Below are positions 54,078-63,881 of a stretch of 64,000 bases of DNA, piece by piece (the first letter of the stretch is position 1; the number at the start of each line of letters is the position of its first letter). The translations under genes were made by a program, and so were the position numbers. The notes below the pieces were generated by a model. The model saw only the letters and a program-made list of their open reading frames with translations. It did no database searches and had not been told where the DNA came from. Source of the DNA: Maritimibacter sp. HL-12 (GTDB lineage: Bacteria > Pseudomonadota > Alphaproteobacteria > Rhodobacterales > Rhodobacteraceae); contig NZ_FXBQ01000001.1 of the NCBI RefSeq assembly GCF_900177545.1, positions 558,001 through 622,000 on the forward strand, given 5' to 3'.

Positions 54078-55155
54078 TCCCCTCGCCCCCGGTGCCACCA
54101 TCGGCATCCTTGGCGGCGGCCAGCTTGGCCGCATGCTCTCGGTTGCAGCGTCGCGGCTTGGTCTGAAAACCCATATCTTCGAGCCCGGTGCCAACCCGCC
54201 GGCGGGCCATGTCGCCGACCGTGTTACCACCGCGCCCTATGATGACGAAGCCGCACTCAGGGCCTTCGGCGAGAGCGTCGATGTCATCACCTACGAGTTT
54301 GAGAACATCCCGACCGATGCGCTCGACATCCTTGAAAAACTTGCCCCGATCCGCCCCAACCGCGAGGCGCTGCGGATCAGCCAGGATCGGTTGACCGAGA
54401 AAGGTTTCATCGAAAGCTGCGGTCTCACCGTCGCCCCCCATGCGCCGGTCGACAGCGCACCAGATCTGTTGGCGGCCCTCACAGCCATAGGCGCCCCCGC
54501 GATCCTGAAAACCCGCAGGCTCGGTTACGACGGCAAGGGCCAGGCCCGGCTCGGCACCGGCGATGATGCCGCCGAGGCGCTGAAAACCATCGGCGAGGCA
54601 CCCGCGATTCTCGAAGGCTTCATCGACTTCGAGCGCGAGGTGAGCGTGATCGTGGCGCGCGGGCTCGACGGCGCGGTGGCCTGTTTCGATCCCGGCGAGA
54701 ACGTGCACAAGGGCGGCATCCTCGCGACAACCACGGTGCCGGCCGCGGTCGACGATGCCCGCGCGAAAGCCGCGATGCAGGCAGCGCAAACCATCGCCGA
54801 AAAGCTCGATTACGTTGGCGTCATGGGTGTGGAATTCTTTGTCACCGCCGCGGGGCTTGTGGTCAACGAAATCGCACCAAGGGTCCACAATTCGGGCCAC
54901 TGGACCCAGAACGGCTGCGTGATCGACCAGTTCGAGCAGCACATCCGGGCAGTCGCGGGCTGGCCGCTCGGCGATGGCAGGCGCCATGCGAACGTCGTGA
55001 TGGAAAACCTGATCGGCGACGACATGGCGCGCGTGCCCGCGCTCGCCGCCGACCCGGCCAATGCCCTGCATCTCTACGGCAAGGCCGAGGCCAAGCCGGG
55101 CCGCAAGATGGGCCACGTCAACCGGATCACCGGCCCGGCGCTGGATCACTCGTAA
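54070..55155 (+). CDS. purK: N5-carboxyaminoimidazole ribonucleotide synthase
   Basis: PurK uses ATP and bicarbonate to make N5-CAIR for PurE. The 361-residue ATP-grasp enzyme has the N-terminal [35 protein letters not shown], the ATP-grasp loop [11 protein letters not shown] and [18 protein letters not shown]. It overlaps purE by 8 bases and, convergently, the next gene by 10 bases. Confidence 0.96.
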   Translation: MTDPLAPGATIGILGGGQLGRMLSVAASRLGLKTHIFEPGANPPAGHVADRVTTAPYDDEAALRAFGESVDVITYEFENIPTDALDILEKLAPIRPNREALRISQDRLTEKGFIESCGLTVAPHAPVDSAPDLLAALTAIGAPAILKTRRLGYDGKGQARLGTGDDAAEALKTIGEAPAILEGFIDFEREVSVIVARGLDGAVACFDPGENVHKGGILATTTVPAAVDDARAKAAMQAAQTIAEKLDYVGVMGVEFFVTAAGLVVNEIAPRVHNSGHWTQNGCVIDQFEQHIRAVAGWPLGDGRRHANVVMENLIGDDMARVPALAADPANALHLYGKAEAKPGRKMGHVNRITGPALDHS

Positions 55156-55919
55156 CCGGCTTCCTTGCGGATCCTGTCGAGCACGTCGCCGTAGTCGAGA
55201 TTTTCATCGAAACGCCCGGTTTCGAGAAAGGTCACCACCTGCGCGATCACCAGCGGGCTGACCATGGTGAAGGTATGCGTGACCGGCAGCACGATATGGT
55301 CGGCCATGCCGGCAACCTTGGTGCTCTCGACCGAAACCTTGCCATCGTCCTCGCCTTCGATCAGGGCCGAGAACACCGGGTTCATCGACTGGTTTCCCGC
55401 GATCACCCCAAGTTCGAAGGCCGGCAGACCGGCGGTGCGCGGAACCGAATCCGGGTCCGTGCCCAGTTCCAGCCCTGCCGGGCCGTTGAGCCACTCAAAG
55501 GGCCCGAAATCGCCGAGTTGGTATTCGCTGAAAGCATCGACAAGTTCCGACCCCTGGTTGGGCGGCGCAAGCATCACCACGCGGCCCATGTTGGGCGGGC
55601 GAAAATCGCGCAACCAGACACGGGCGAGAATACCCCCCATCGAATGGGTGACGAAATGCGTGGTCTTTCCGCCGCATTTCTGCACTGCGCCGGGCACGGC
55701 AAGGTCAACAAGCTCCTCGACCGTCGCTTCCGTCGAAGGGTAGCCCTCGTTCACCACTTCGTAGCCAAGCTGCACCAGTGCCTCTTCCATCACCCGCATC
55801 GACGCCGCGGTGCGGGCGAGCCCGTGCAGAAGCACCACGCATTCCCCCTCCCGGGCCTGAGCGGGGAGCGGGGCGAGAACCGGGAGCGCGAGAAGGAGAA
55901 CGGCAGCGAGGCGGGTCAT
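55146..55919 (-). CDS. Exported alpha/beta hydrolase (lipase-like)
   Basis: A 257-residue protein with a signal peptide ([20 protein letters not shown]) and an alpha/beta hydrolase domain. [18 protein letters not shown] is the oxyanion region and the nucleophile serine lies in [12 protein letters not shown]. The late His in PVTHTFTM is a candidate for the triad. This pattern fits the PGAP1-like/lipase group acting on ester bonds in the periplasm or outside. Its 3' end overlaps purK on the other strand by 10 bases. Confidence 0.85.
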   Translation of the reverse strand: MTRLAAVLLLALPVLAPLPAQAREGECVVLLHGLARTAASMRVMEEALVQLGYEVVNEGYPSTEATVEELVDLAVPGAVQKCGGKTTHFVTHSMGGILARVWLRDFRPPNMGRVVMLAPPNQGSELVDAFSEYQLGDFGPFEWLNGPAGLELGTDPDSVPRTAGLPAFELGVIAGNQSMNPVFSALIEGEDDGKVSVESTKVAGMADHIVLPVTHTFTMVSPLVIAQVVTFLETGRFDENLDYGDVLDRIRKEAGYE

Positions 55920-55990
55920 GCGTGACAGATAGACGTGGTGGCAGGCAAGGGAACGGGCGCGCGCAAAGGGTCGGCGCGCGCCCGCCAAAC

Positions 55991-57121
55991 TCATACCGAC
56001 GGCTCAACCCCGAAGGCCGGGCGGGTGATCCGCACCACCACAGCCCCGGCACCGACGAGGAAGATCGCCATCACAGCGAGCCAGCCAAGCCACGGGATCA
56101 GGCCGATCAGCGCACCGATCGCCGCACCGGAAAAGGCCGCAAGCGCCCGGTCTCCGGTCGATTTCGGCATCGGTCGGCCGGCCACGGCGGTAACCCAGAC
56201 ACCAAGCGAATAGGTGCCGACCACGTAACCGCCGATCCCCAGCAGGACCGCCGCAATCAGTGCGAAGGGGATCACCACGATGCCGATCCCGGTCATGGCG
56301 AGGAAGACGACGGAACCGACCAGCGCCGACAGCCCGGCAAAGCCGAGAAGCCCGGTGCGCCATGGACGGTCGAGCACGCGCTCGCGCAGGGCGGCGAGCT
56401 GTTTCGGCGCGATCGCCGCGAACAGCGTGCCAAGAAGACCCACCGCGAGAATCCCGCCGAGCCAGCCCCGCAGCCGGGTCAGGAAACCGGGGCGTTCGTC
56501 CTGTGCATCGCCGTCGTCCGAATCGAAGGCGCGTGCCGGGTGGAAGGTGACACGATCCGCCGAGGCCACCCGCTCGGGCACCTCGATGCTGTCGGGGTCG
56601 TCGGTGTAGACATGCACCTCGCCCGCCACCGTCGCGGCCTCGCCCCAGCTCACATCCGGGGTGGCCAGCGCGAGATCACCCATGATCGAGGCGCTCACGT
56701 CCACCGTCTCGCCCGCGATCAGCGCATTGCCGGCCACCGGGGCAGTGAGCCGGACACGCGATCCGGTGGCCCGCAGGTTGCCCGATACCGGCTCGGCAAC
56801 CGTCAACCGCTGGCCCATGATGGTGACGTTCCCGGCAACCGGGGCCTCGATATCGACTTCCATCCCGGCACCGTAGAAATTCTCGCCAACCCGGCTGGTG
56901 AGCGTGACGTAGCGCCCGGCCATGTGGGCCGAGCCTTCGACTTCCGAGCTCGATGTCACCTTGTCGCCCGCCGCGAAAAGATCGCCCACCGCATCACCCG
57001 AAAGGGTCACGCTGCGCCCGGCAAGGAAGGCATCGCCGCCGAACCGCCAATCGGCCACATCCTGAGCGAAGACGGGCGTGGCGAGCGCTATGAAAAGAAA
57101 GGGAATGATTGCACGCAGCAT
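55991..57121 (-). CDS. Polymer-forming beta-repeat membrane protein (DUF8173-like)
   Basis: A 376-residue protein with a signal peptide ([19 protein letters not shown]), about 150 residues of short repeated beta turns ([54 protein letters not shown]) as in bactofilin-like stacks, a charged linker and about four C-terminal membrane helices. It probably presents a periplasmic beta solenoid anchored in the inner membrane. Function unknown. Confidence 0.8.
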   Translation of the reverse strand: MLRAIIPFLFIALATPVFAQDVADWRFGGDAFLAGRSVTLSGDAVGDLFAAGDKVTSSSEVEGSAHMAGRYVTLTSRVGENFYGAGMEVDIEAPVAGNVTIMGQRLTVAEPVSGNLRATGSRVRLTAPVAGNALIAGETVDVSASIMGDLALATPDVSWGEAATVAGEVHVYTDDPDSIEVPERVASADRVTFHPARAFDSDDGDAQDERPGFLTRLRGWLGGILAVGLLGTLFAAIAPKQLAALRERVLDRPWRTGLLGFAGLSALVGSVVFLAMTGIGIVVIPFALIAAVLLGIGGYVVGTYSLGVWVTAVAGRPMPKSTGDRALAAFSGAAIGALIGLIPWLGWLAVMAIFLVGAGAVVVRITRPAFGVEPSV

Positions 57122-57216
57122 GGGTCTACCCCCGAATTAATGTTACTCACGTTAACATAGGCGTTTGCCATGTCATTTGTAAGACGGATGGGCAAAAATG
57201 TTTTCGCCCGAAAAAC

Positions 57217-57250
57217 AGGGAAAAGGGGCCGCGTGCTGGCGGCCCCTTCC
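57217..57250 (-). terminator. Terminator downstream of groL
   Basis: A perfect 10-bp stem (57223-57232 and 57239-57248) with a 6-nt loop. On the minus strand a T-rich stretch follows, so it should end the groESL transcript. Confidence 0.8.
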
Positions 57251-57300
57251 CGGTCTTGCATTTGAGCGAAGGCCCGGCAGGCAAAGCCCGCCGGAGGCGC

Positions 57301-58962
<1,662 letters not shown>

Positions 58963-58989
58963 CTATTGGTTTGAAATCCGGTCCGACAA

Positions 58990-59277
58990 TCAGGCGATGA
59001 TGCCCATGATGTCGGATTCCTTCATGATCAGCATCTCGGTGCCGTCAACGGTCACCTCGGTGCCCGACCACTTGCCGAAAAGGATCTTGTCGCCTTCCTT
59101 CACATCCATCGGGATGCGGTCGCCGTCGTCGTCGCGCGCGCCAGCGCCCACGGCCACGATAATGCCCTCGGCGGGCTTTTCCTTGGCAGTGTCGGGGATG
59201 ATCAGGCCGCCAGCGGTTTTCTCTTCGCCTTCGAGGCGACGAACGAGCACACGATCATGCAGGGGAGTAAATGCCAT
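58990..59277 (-). CDS. groS: Co-chaperonin GroES
   Basis: GroES caps the GroEL ring. The 95-residue protein has [20 protein letters not shown], the mobile loop [16 protein letters not shown] and [16 protein letters not shown]. First gene of the operon, 45 bases before groL. Confidence 0.97.
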   Translation of the reverse strand: MAFTPLHDRVLVRRLEGEEKTAGGLIIPDTAKEKPAEGIIVAVGAGARDDDGDRIPMDVKEGDKILFGKWSGTEVTVDGTEMLIMKESDIMGIIA

Positions 59278-59310
59278 TTCTGAGGCTCCTCAACTCGGTT
59301 ATCCTGGGTC

Positions 59311-59337
59311 TTGGCACTCACCGGAGGCGAGTGCTAA
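59311..59337 (-). promoter_or_regulatory. CIRCE element (HrcA operator) for groESL
   Basis: TTGGCACTC-N9-GAGTGCTAA, one mismatch from the CIRCE consensus (TTAGCACTC-N9-GAGTGCTAA). It lies about 34-60 bases upstream of the groS start, just downstream of the promoter, so HrcA binding would block transcription until heat shock. Confidence 0.95.
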
Positions 59338-59344
59338 CGACGCT

Positions 59345-59373
59345 TAGCTAGGCAGACGCGCCGGGGCTGTCAA
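59345..59373 (-). promoter_or_regulatory. Sigma70-type groESL promoter
   Basis: On the minus strand TTGACA (59373-59368) is followed by exactly 17 bases and TAGCTA (59350-59345), a good -35/-10 pair. The start site would fall at the edge of CIRCE. Confidence 0.8.
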
Positions 59374-59487
59374 CAGCGCAGGCCGGGAAAAATTTCTGGA
59401 CTGGAGTGTAGCTCGCCAAAAGGTTTTGCAGTGATTGACACGAGAAGTTGCAGCAAGTGATTTTTGGCAATCGACTAGATGGTGCTG

Positions 59488-60618
59488 TCAACCAGAGCGT
59501 CGGCGCATCAGGTCATCATCGATCGGCCGCTTCCCCCCTCGAGTTTTCCACGTTGGCTCAACGAGCCCTTCCGCAGCGAGTGCTATGACTGCGTCGCCAA
59601 TTTCTTTTCCGCGCAGAAAAAGCTGTTCTTGAATACCAGCCCGCAAGGTTGAGAACTTGAGATTGTGCGACGAATGATCAAGCCGTTCCAGTATCGCCGA
59701 GCGAAGACCCTTCAGGTGCTGTCGACGTTCACGCAGATAAGGTCCTTCAACATCGACTAACCCGGCAAGGAAGTCGGGCTGCTGGGGGTCTTGGGCCTTG
59801 TTAAAGCGACTCTGGTCGTGTTGGGATAGCGCCTTGAACTCCGCCTGGCGCATCACTTCCATCCCGGCAGGATGATGCGTGCCGTAGAACATCTGAAAAT
59901 GGATCTGATTGCGATCCGGGTTGTGGATTGGCGAACTGGCAGCAAAACGAAAACCCAAATCTTCCTTCAGAACCCGTGTCAGCTCCTCCTCGATCTCTGT
60001 GATCGGGATGCGTTTGCCAGCAAGGCGCTGGGATCTCTCTGCACCTAGCAGTTCCCTGAGACGATCAGCTTGTTCCGGAACCGGCGGGCATAGAAAGCGT
60101 TCAACGAAGCTCCGCATGAAGTTGATCATGATTTCGGAGTTTCGCTGACCCGATAGAGCCTTCAGTGCATCCGGGGAAAACCCGCTCCACCCCGTCGGAT
60201 CAACGAACAAGAGCATGAATTTGTTCGTCGCCAGCCTTTTGATCTTCGCCACATTGTCCTCGAAAACCCCGTTTAGGGTGTGGATTTCAAGGAGGGGATA
60301 TTTATCCCGTGCCGAATCGATGAACGCCTCCAACCTGGCAAAAGACTGCTTGTTCTTTTCGTTAAAGATACACCGAATGGCCGTCTTTCTGTCGCCCGGC
60401 AAGGTCTCAGCCACGCTCTGCAAATTCGATAGAGCGATGGCGATTGATGTATCGCTTAGGCCTTCGGCATCGCGCTCTTCCCAGGGGCCACAAAACGCGT
60501 CGACATAGTCAATACTGCCATATGTCCGGACCACCTTGTGTGCGAAGTTTTCGAGGTACCTCCTGAGTAGTGCATGCTTCGCTTCGGTCTGCTCCCGATC
60601 CCTGTAAAAATCGCCCAT
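59488..60618 (-). CDS. tcmP: Three-Cys-motif partner protein TcmP
   Basis: A 376-residue protein of the TcmP family, found beside three-Cys-motif (Gp37/Gp68) proteins. YVDAFCGPW (residues 38-46) resembles the SAM-binding motif of some methyltransferases and FVDPTGWSGF (about 138-147) a catalytic motif, but the function is unknown. The ATG follows gggggaggtag. It is the last gene of a probable operon (adenine methylase, DUF5131, tcmP) and its GC is lower than the core genome. Cytoplasmic; no signal peptide. Confidence 0.88.
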   Translation of the reverse strand: MGDFYRDREQTEAKHALLRRYLENFAHKVVRTYGSIDYVDAFCGPWEERDAEGLSDTSIAIALSNLQSVAETLPGDRKTAIRCIFNEKNKQSFARLEAFIDSARDKYPLLEIHTLNGVFEDNVAKIKRLATNKFMLLFVDPTGWSGFSPDALKALSGQRNSEIMINFMRSFVERFLCPPVPEQADRLRELLGAERSQRLAGKRIPITEIEEELTRVLKEDLGFRFAASSPIHNPDRNQIHFQMFYGTHHPAGMEVMRQAEFKALSQHDQSRFNKAQDPQQPDFLAGLVDVEGPYLRERRQHLKGLRSAILERLDHSSHNLKFSTLRAGIQEQLFLRGKEIGDAVIALAAEGLVEPTWKTRGGKRPIDDDLMRRRSG

Positions 60619-60691
60619 CTACCTCCCCCGCGACTGAATTAGAGGCAAGTAGAACAACCGGTCGTTGATTCGGCAATCCTCGGTACAGAGT

Positions 60692-61450
60692 TCAAGAGCG
60701 GAGGGCATCGAGGATCGGTTCGGGAACAATATGCGTCGGGAACCCGTTCCACTCCTCACCGTCGAGCAGGCGCCCGCCCGATTTCGGCCGTGCCCCCCCC
60801 CACTGTTTGAAGAAAAAGGCGACGTCATCGCGCTGGCATATGTCGCGGATCTCAGTAGCCCACGATGGGTGCATCGGGCGCGCCCGCGGTCCGCTCTCGC
60901 CCCCAACAATTGCCCAAGCCACCCCAGCCAGGTCAACGTCGCCGATCGGCCCGAGGAGTGGCTCAAAGGAGATGAAACGTGCCCGGGAGTTGATGCGGCG
61001 CAGGTGCTCGATACGACTGCGGTGGGCTCGATCTTCAACCGAAACCCCAAGCCAAATATGGTCGGGCACCCCTCCACCCGCGTAGCGTTTTTCGACATAG
61101 TCGAGCATGAGAGAGCTTCGCTTCGTAAGCACTTGGTAGACATGCCAGTCAGCGCTCTCCATCACGGCAAAAACCCGATCAATATAGCTCCGGTCAATCT
61201 CTTTGTGAAATAGATCGCTCATCGAATTTACGAAGATCATCCGCGGCTTTTTCCACTGAGCGGGTTGAGCAAGACGGTTTGGCCAAAGGGTCAGATCAAA
61301 CCCTTGTTCGTAGGGGTGGCCGGGAACGCCGCGCCAACGTTCGGCAAACCTCTCGGCGTAGCAATTGTCACAGCCAGGACCGATCTTGGTGCAACCCGTG
61401 ACCGGGTTCCAGGTCGCATCGGTCCATTCAATCGTAGAATTTTGGGCCAT
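60692..61450 (-). CDS. DUF5131 (phage Gp37/Gp68) three-Cys-motif protein
   Basis: A 252-residue phage-type protein with the family opening STIEWTDATWNPVTGCTKIG and a C-x6-C-x2-C cluster (Cys20, 27, 30), suggesting an iron-sulfur cluster and a radical-SAM-like barrel. NSMSDLFHKEI, WLGVSVED, FEPLLGPI and VGGESGPRARPMHPSW are further family hallmarks. A strong aaggggag ribosome site precedes the start. It lies 13 bases after the methylase gene and 73 bases before tcmP. The chemistry is not known. Confidence 0.9.
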   Translation of the reverse strand: MAQNSTIEWTDATWNPVTGCTKIGPGCDNCYAERFAERWRGVPGHPYEQGFDLTLWPNRLAQPAQWKKPRMIFVNSMSDLFHKEIDRSYIDRVFAVMESADWHVYQVLTKRSSLMLDYVEKRYAGGGVPDHIWLGVSVEDRAHRSRIEHLRRINSRARFISFEPLLGPIGDVDLAGVAWAIVGGESGPRARPMHPSWATEIRDICQRDDVAFFFKQWGGARPKSGGRLLDGEEWNGFPTHIVPEPILDALRS

Positions 61451-61463
61451 ATCGAACTCCCCT

Positions 61464-62297
61464 TCAACGGGTCATTGAATCAGATATCGAAGGGCTTGTC
61501 ACCAACAGCTCCCCCACCTTCCCCCGGCTCCCGCTCTTTCCGCTCACCGTGTAGCTCGTCTGCACCTCGGCCAGCTCGAACCGGCCGAACAGCTCACGCA
61601 CCTCCGGGAGGTCGTTGATCGACATGAGGAACCGCCCTTCGATCGCGGCGAGCTGCTGGGCGAGGCGTGCGAAATCCTCCCTTCCGAACATGTCCTTGCC
61701 GTAGTCGTTCTCGTTCCCCCAATAGGGCGGATCGAGGTAGAACAGCGTTCCCGGGCCGTCATAGCGGGCAATGAATTCGGCGTAGCCGAGGCACTCGATC
61801 ACCACGCCGGAGAGGCGCGTGTGCAGGTCTTCGAGGTCAGGCTCCAGCGTGGTGAGGTTGAACCGCGCGGGGCGGTCTTTCGAAACACCGAAGTTCCGCC
61901 CGGAAACCTTTCCGCCGAAGGCCGTCCGCTGGAGGTAGAGGAACCGGGCGGCGCGCTCCAGATCGGTCAGCGTGTCCGGGTTGGTGTCGACCAGTCGGTT
62001 GAACTCCGTTCGGGTCGTCAGCTGAAAACGAAGCGTGTCGAGGAACTGCGGGTAGTGGCGCTGCAGGATGCGAAACAGGTTTGCCACGTCGCGGCTGTAG
62101 TCGTTGATGACTTCGGAACGCGGACGCGATGTCCGCCGCAGAAACACACCGCCCATTCCGAGGAACGGCTCGGCGTAGACCTGGTGGGGAATGCCATCGA
62201 GGATCTTCACGATCCTCTTGGCCAGGTTGCGTTTGCCGCCGAGCCAGGGCGCGACGGGTTTCACCGGGGTGACCGGGGTCAGGGGGGAGCTTTCCAT
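61464..62297 (-). CDS. D12-class N6-adenine DNA methyltransferase
   Basis: A 277-residue Dam-type methylase. AEPFLGMGG (42-50) is the SAM-binding motif and DPPY (189-192, within LFYLDPPYWGNENDY) the catalytic motif. KRNLAKRIVKIL and NDYSRDVANLF are also typical. No restriction partner is next to it, so it is probably an orphan phage methylase that protects or marks phage DNA. First gene of the cargo operon. Confidence 0.93.
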   Translation of the reverse strand: MESSPLTPVTPVKPVAPWLGGKRNLAKRIVKILDGIPHQVYAEPFLGMGGVFLRRTSRPRSEVINDYSRDVANLFRILQRHYPQFLDTLRFQLTTRTEFNRLVDTNPDTLTDLERAARFLYLQRTAFGGKVSGRNFGVSKDRPARFNLTTLEPDLEDLHTRLSGVVIECLGYAEFIARYDGPGTLFYLDPPYWGNENDYGKDMFGREDFARLAQQLAAIEGRFLMSINDLPEVRELFGRFELAEVQTSYTVSGKSGSRGKVGELLVTSPSISDSMTR

Positions 62298-62321
62298 AAT
62301 GCTCGAATCGCCTCAATCTGC

Positions 62322-62341
62322 CCCTCCCTCGCGAGGGAGGG
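62322..62341. repeat. 20-bp perfect palindrome upstream of the methylase gene
   Basis: A perfectly self-complementary GC-rich 20-mer centred on GCGC lies in the 133-bp gap between the peptidase gene and the methylase gene. It may be a binding site or a hairpin. Confidence 0.5.
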
Positions 62342-62430
62342 AGCGGCCTTGAAGCACTGTGGGTCGGCGGGGTCGTGGGTGGAACTTCGGCCCCGTGTCG
62401 GGGGGTGTTGGTGCACCCCCTGGCCTCCCG

Positions 62431-62919
62431 TTAACCGGAGGCTTGAAGGCCCCGTTTAAAGGCCATGTTCAATTCGGAGGCCCGCAAGGCGAGATCGCCA
62501 GGGGCGAGGGTGTAAGGCGCGGCGAGACCAAGCGCGTGGGCGCAAAGCTCGGAGCAGAACCACCGATCGGGGATCTGGCGGCGGGCTCTGAATACCTGGC
62601 TGAACACGATACCCGGCAGATCGTATCCTGCGCCCAGTTCGGCCCGCGCAATCGAGAAGGCAGCGGGCGGATACCAAGGAGAAAGCGGCATCATGGCCCA
62701 TCGGTTCGAGTGAAAAATAATCCGCTTTTCGCGCACGCCGCCATCGCGCCAGGAGGCCGAGATCGCCCTTCCCTGCCGGTGAAGCCCGCAATCGGATTTC
62801 TCGATCGTTCCCCAGTCCACCAGCTCGACATGGCTGTAGGGCGACCGCGTCGAACTGCGAACCAGCCGGTCCGTCAACTTTCCGGTGCCGCAATAGAAGG
62901 CTAGGCCCACGCGGCTCAT
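62431..62919 (-). CDS. Phage permuted papain-like peptidase/amidase
   Basis: A 162-residue protein with the permuted papain-like (YiiX/NlpC-type) layout: His30 in SPYSHVELVD at the N-terminal end and Cys122 in WFCSELCAHALG near the C-terminus. Such phage proteins may cut peptidoglycan or act in entry. The start overlaps the tail D gene stop by 4 bases. Activity not shown. Confidence 0.75.
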   Translation of the reverse strand: MSRVGLAFYCGTGKLTDRLVRSSTRSPYSHVELVDWGTIEKSDCGLHRQGRAISASWRDGGVREKRIIFHSNRWAMMPLSPWYPPAAFSIARAELGAGYDLPGIVFSQVFRARRQIPDRWFCSELCAHALGLAAPYTLAPGDLALRASELNMAFKRGLQASG

Positions 62920-63881
62920 GCCGGCACCCCCTTCTTGAGCTCAAGTTCGGTCACCAGCGGTGGCATGCGGTGGGTGACGCGCTTGATGTACCACTCGCCC
63001 TCGAACCCGGGCTTGAGGCGGGCGATGATGGCCGTCCCCCCGGCGAAAGCGGCGGGATTGAAGTAGGCCAGCGTCACGTTGAGCGTCACCGCCTCGCGCT
63101 GTGCGCGCTTCAGCTCGGCCTCGGCCGCCCTCGCCGCCTCGGCCTCGGTGGCATAGACGTGGCGAAGCCGTTTCACCGGCTTCTCGTCACCAGCGGTGAC
63201 CTTGCGGGTCTCTCCCGCCTCGATGTCGCGCCACTCTGCCTCCACGGTGCCGTAGTTGCCCCGTTCCTCGAGCTGCCAGGTCCAGTCCGAAATCCCTACC
63301 GGGACCACACGGATCGGCACAATCGGCTCGCCCTCGGCATTGATCCCTTCGTTCTTGGGCACCACTACCAGCTTCTGCGCAGCGGGTTTGACAATGGCGT
63401 CAAGTTCCGCCGCGAGGCGGGTCAGGAAATGAAGATCGCTCTCGGCGGTCTGCGCGAGAAACGGGTAGAAGGTCGCGCCGATCCCGGCTTCAACCGTCGG
63501 AGACAGCCCGGCCTCGCTCGCGATCTGGCCAACGATGTCGGACAGGGTTTTCTCCTCCCACGCGCGCGACTTCGGCGCGCGCAGCGGACCGGCCATATCG
63601 GCGGCGGTGCCGGTAATCGTCATCGTGCGCACCGGGCCTTCGCCGCTCACCCCGTCGAGCGCAAAACTGCCCAGCCAGGTGAGCCCGGTTTCGCGGTAGC
63701 CGAGCGAGACGTCGATCATTGCGCCGCGTTCGGGGATCTCCAGCACACCGCCTGCATCGTCGAGCGTGATCTCCACGCGGTCGGCCCCGTCGCCGTCGTC
63801 GTCCGTCACCTCTACCATCAGGAGCCGCGCGGCGGCGGCAAAGGCGTTGCCGTCGATCGTGATCTTGTGTTTGGGATGCAT
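62916..63881 (-). CDS. Phage late control D/tail protein (gpD-like)
   Basis: A 321-residue baseplate hub-type protein of the P2 gpD family: EVTDDDGDGADRVEITLDD and WLGSFALDGVSGEG near the N-terminus, ESDLHFLTRLAAELDAIVK in the middle and GEWYIKRVTHRM near the end. It lies between gpX and the peptidase gene, the usual P2-like tail order. It overlaps gpX by one base. Confidence 0.9.
   Translation of the reverse strand: MHPKHKITIDGNAFAAAARLLMVEVTDDDGDGADRVEITLDDAGGVLEIPERGAMIDVSLGYRETGLTWLGSFALDGVSGEGPVRTMTITGTAADMAGPLRAPKSRAWEEKTLSDIVGQIASEAGLSPTVEAGIGATFYPFLAQTAESDLHFLTRLAAELDAIVKPAAQKLVVVPKNEGINAEGEPIVPIRVVPVGISDWTWQLEERGNYGTVEAEWRDIEAGETRKVTAGDEKPVKRLRHVYATEAEAARAAEAELKRAQREAVTLNVTLAYFNPAAFAGGTAIIARLKPGFEGEWYIKRVTHRMPPLVTELELKKGVPA

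Noticed and set aside
59340-59490. tRNA or tmRNA as prophage attachment site
   Set aside because: I could not form a cloverleaf or find a T-arm sequence; the only clear signals are promoter and CIRCE.
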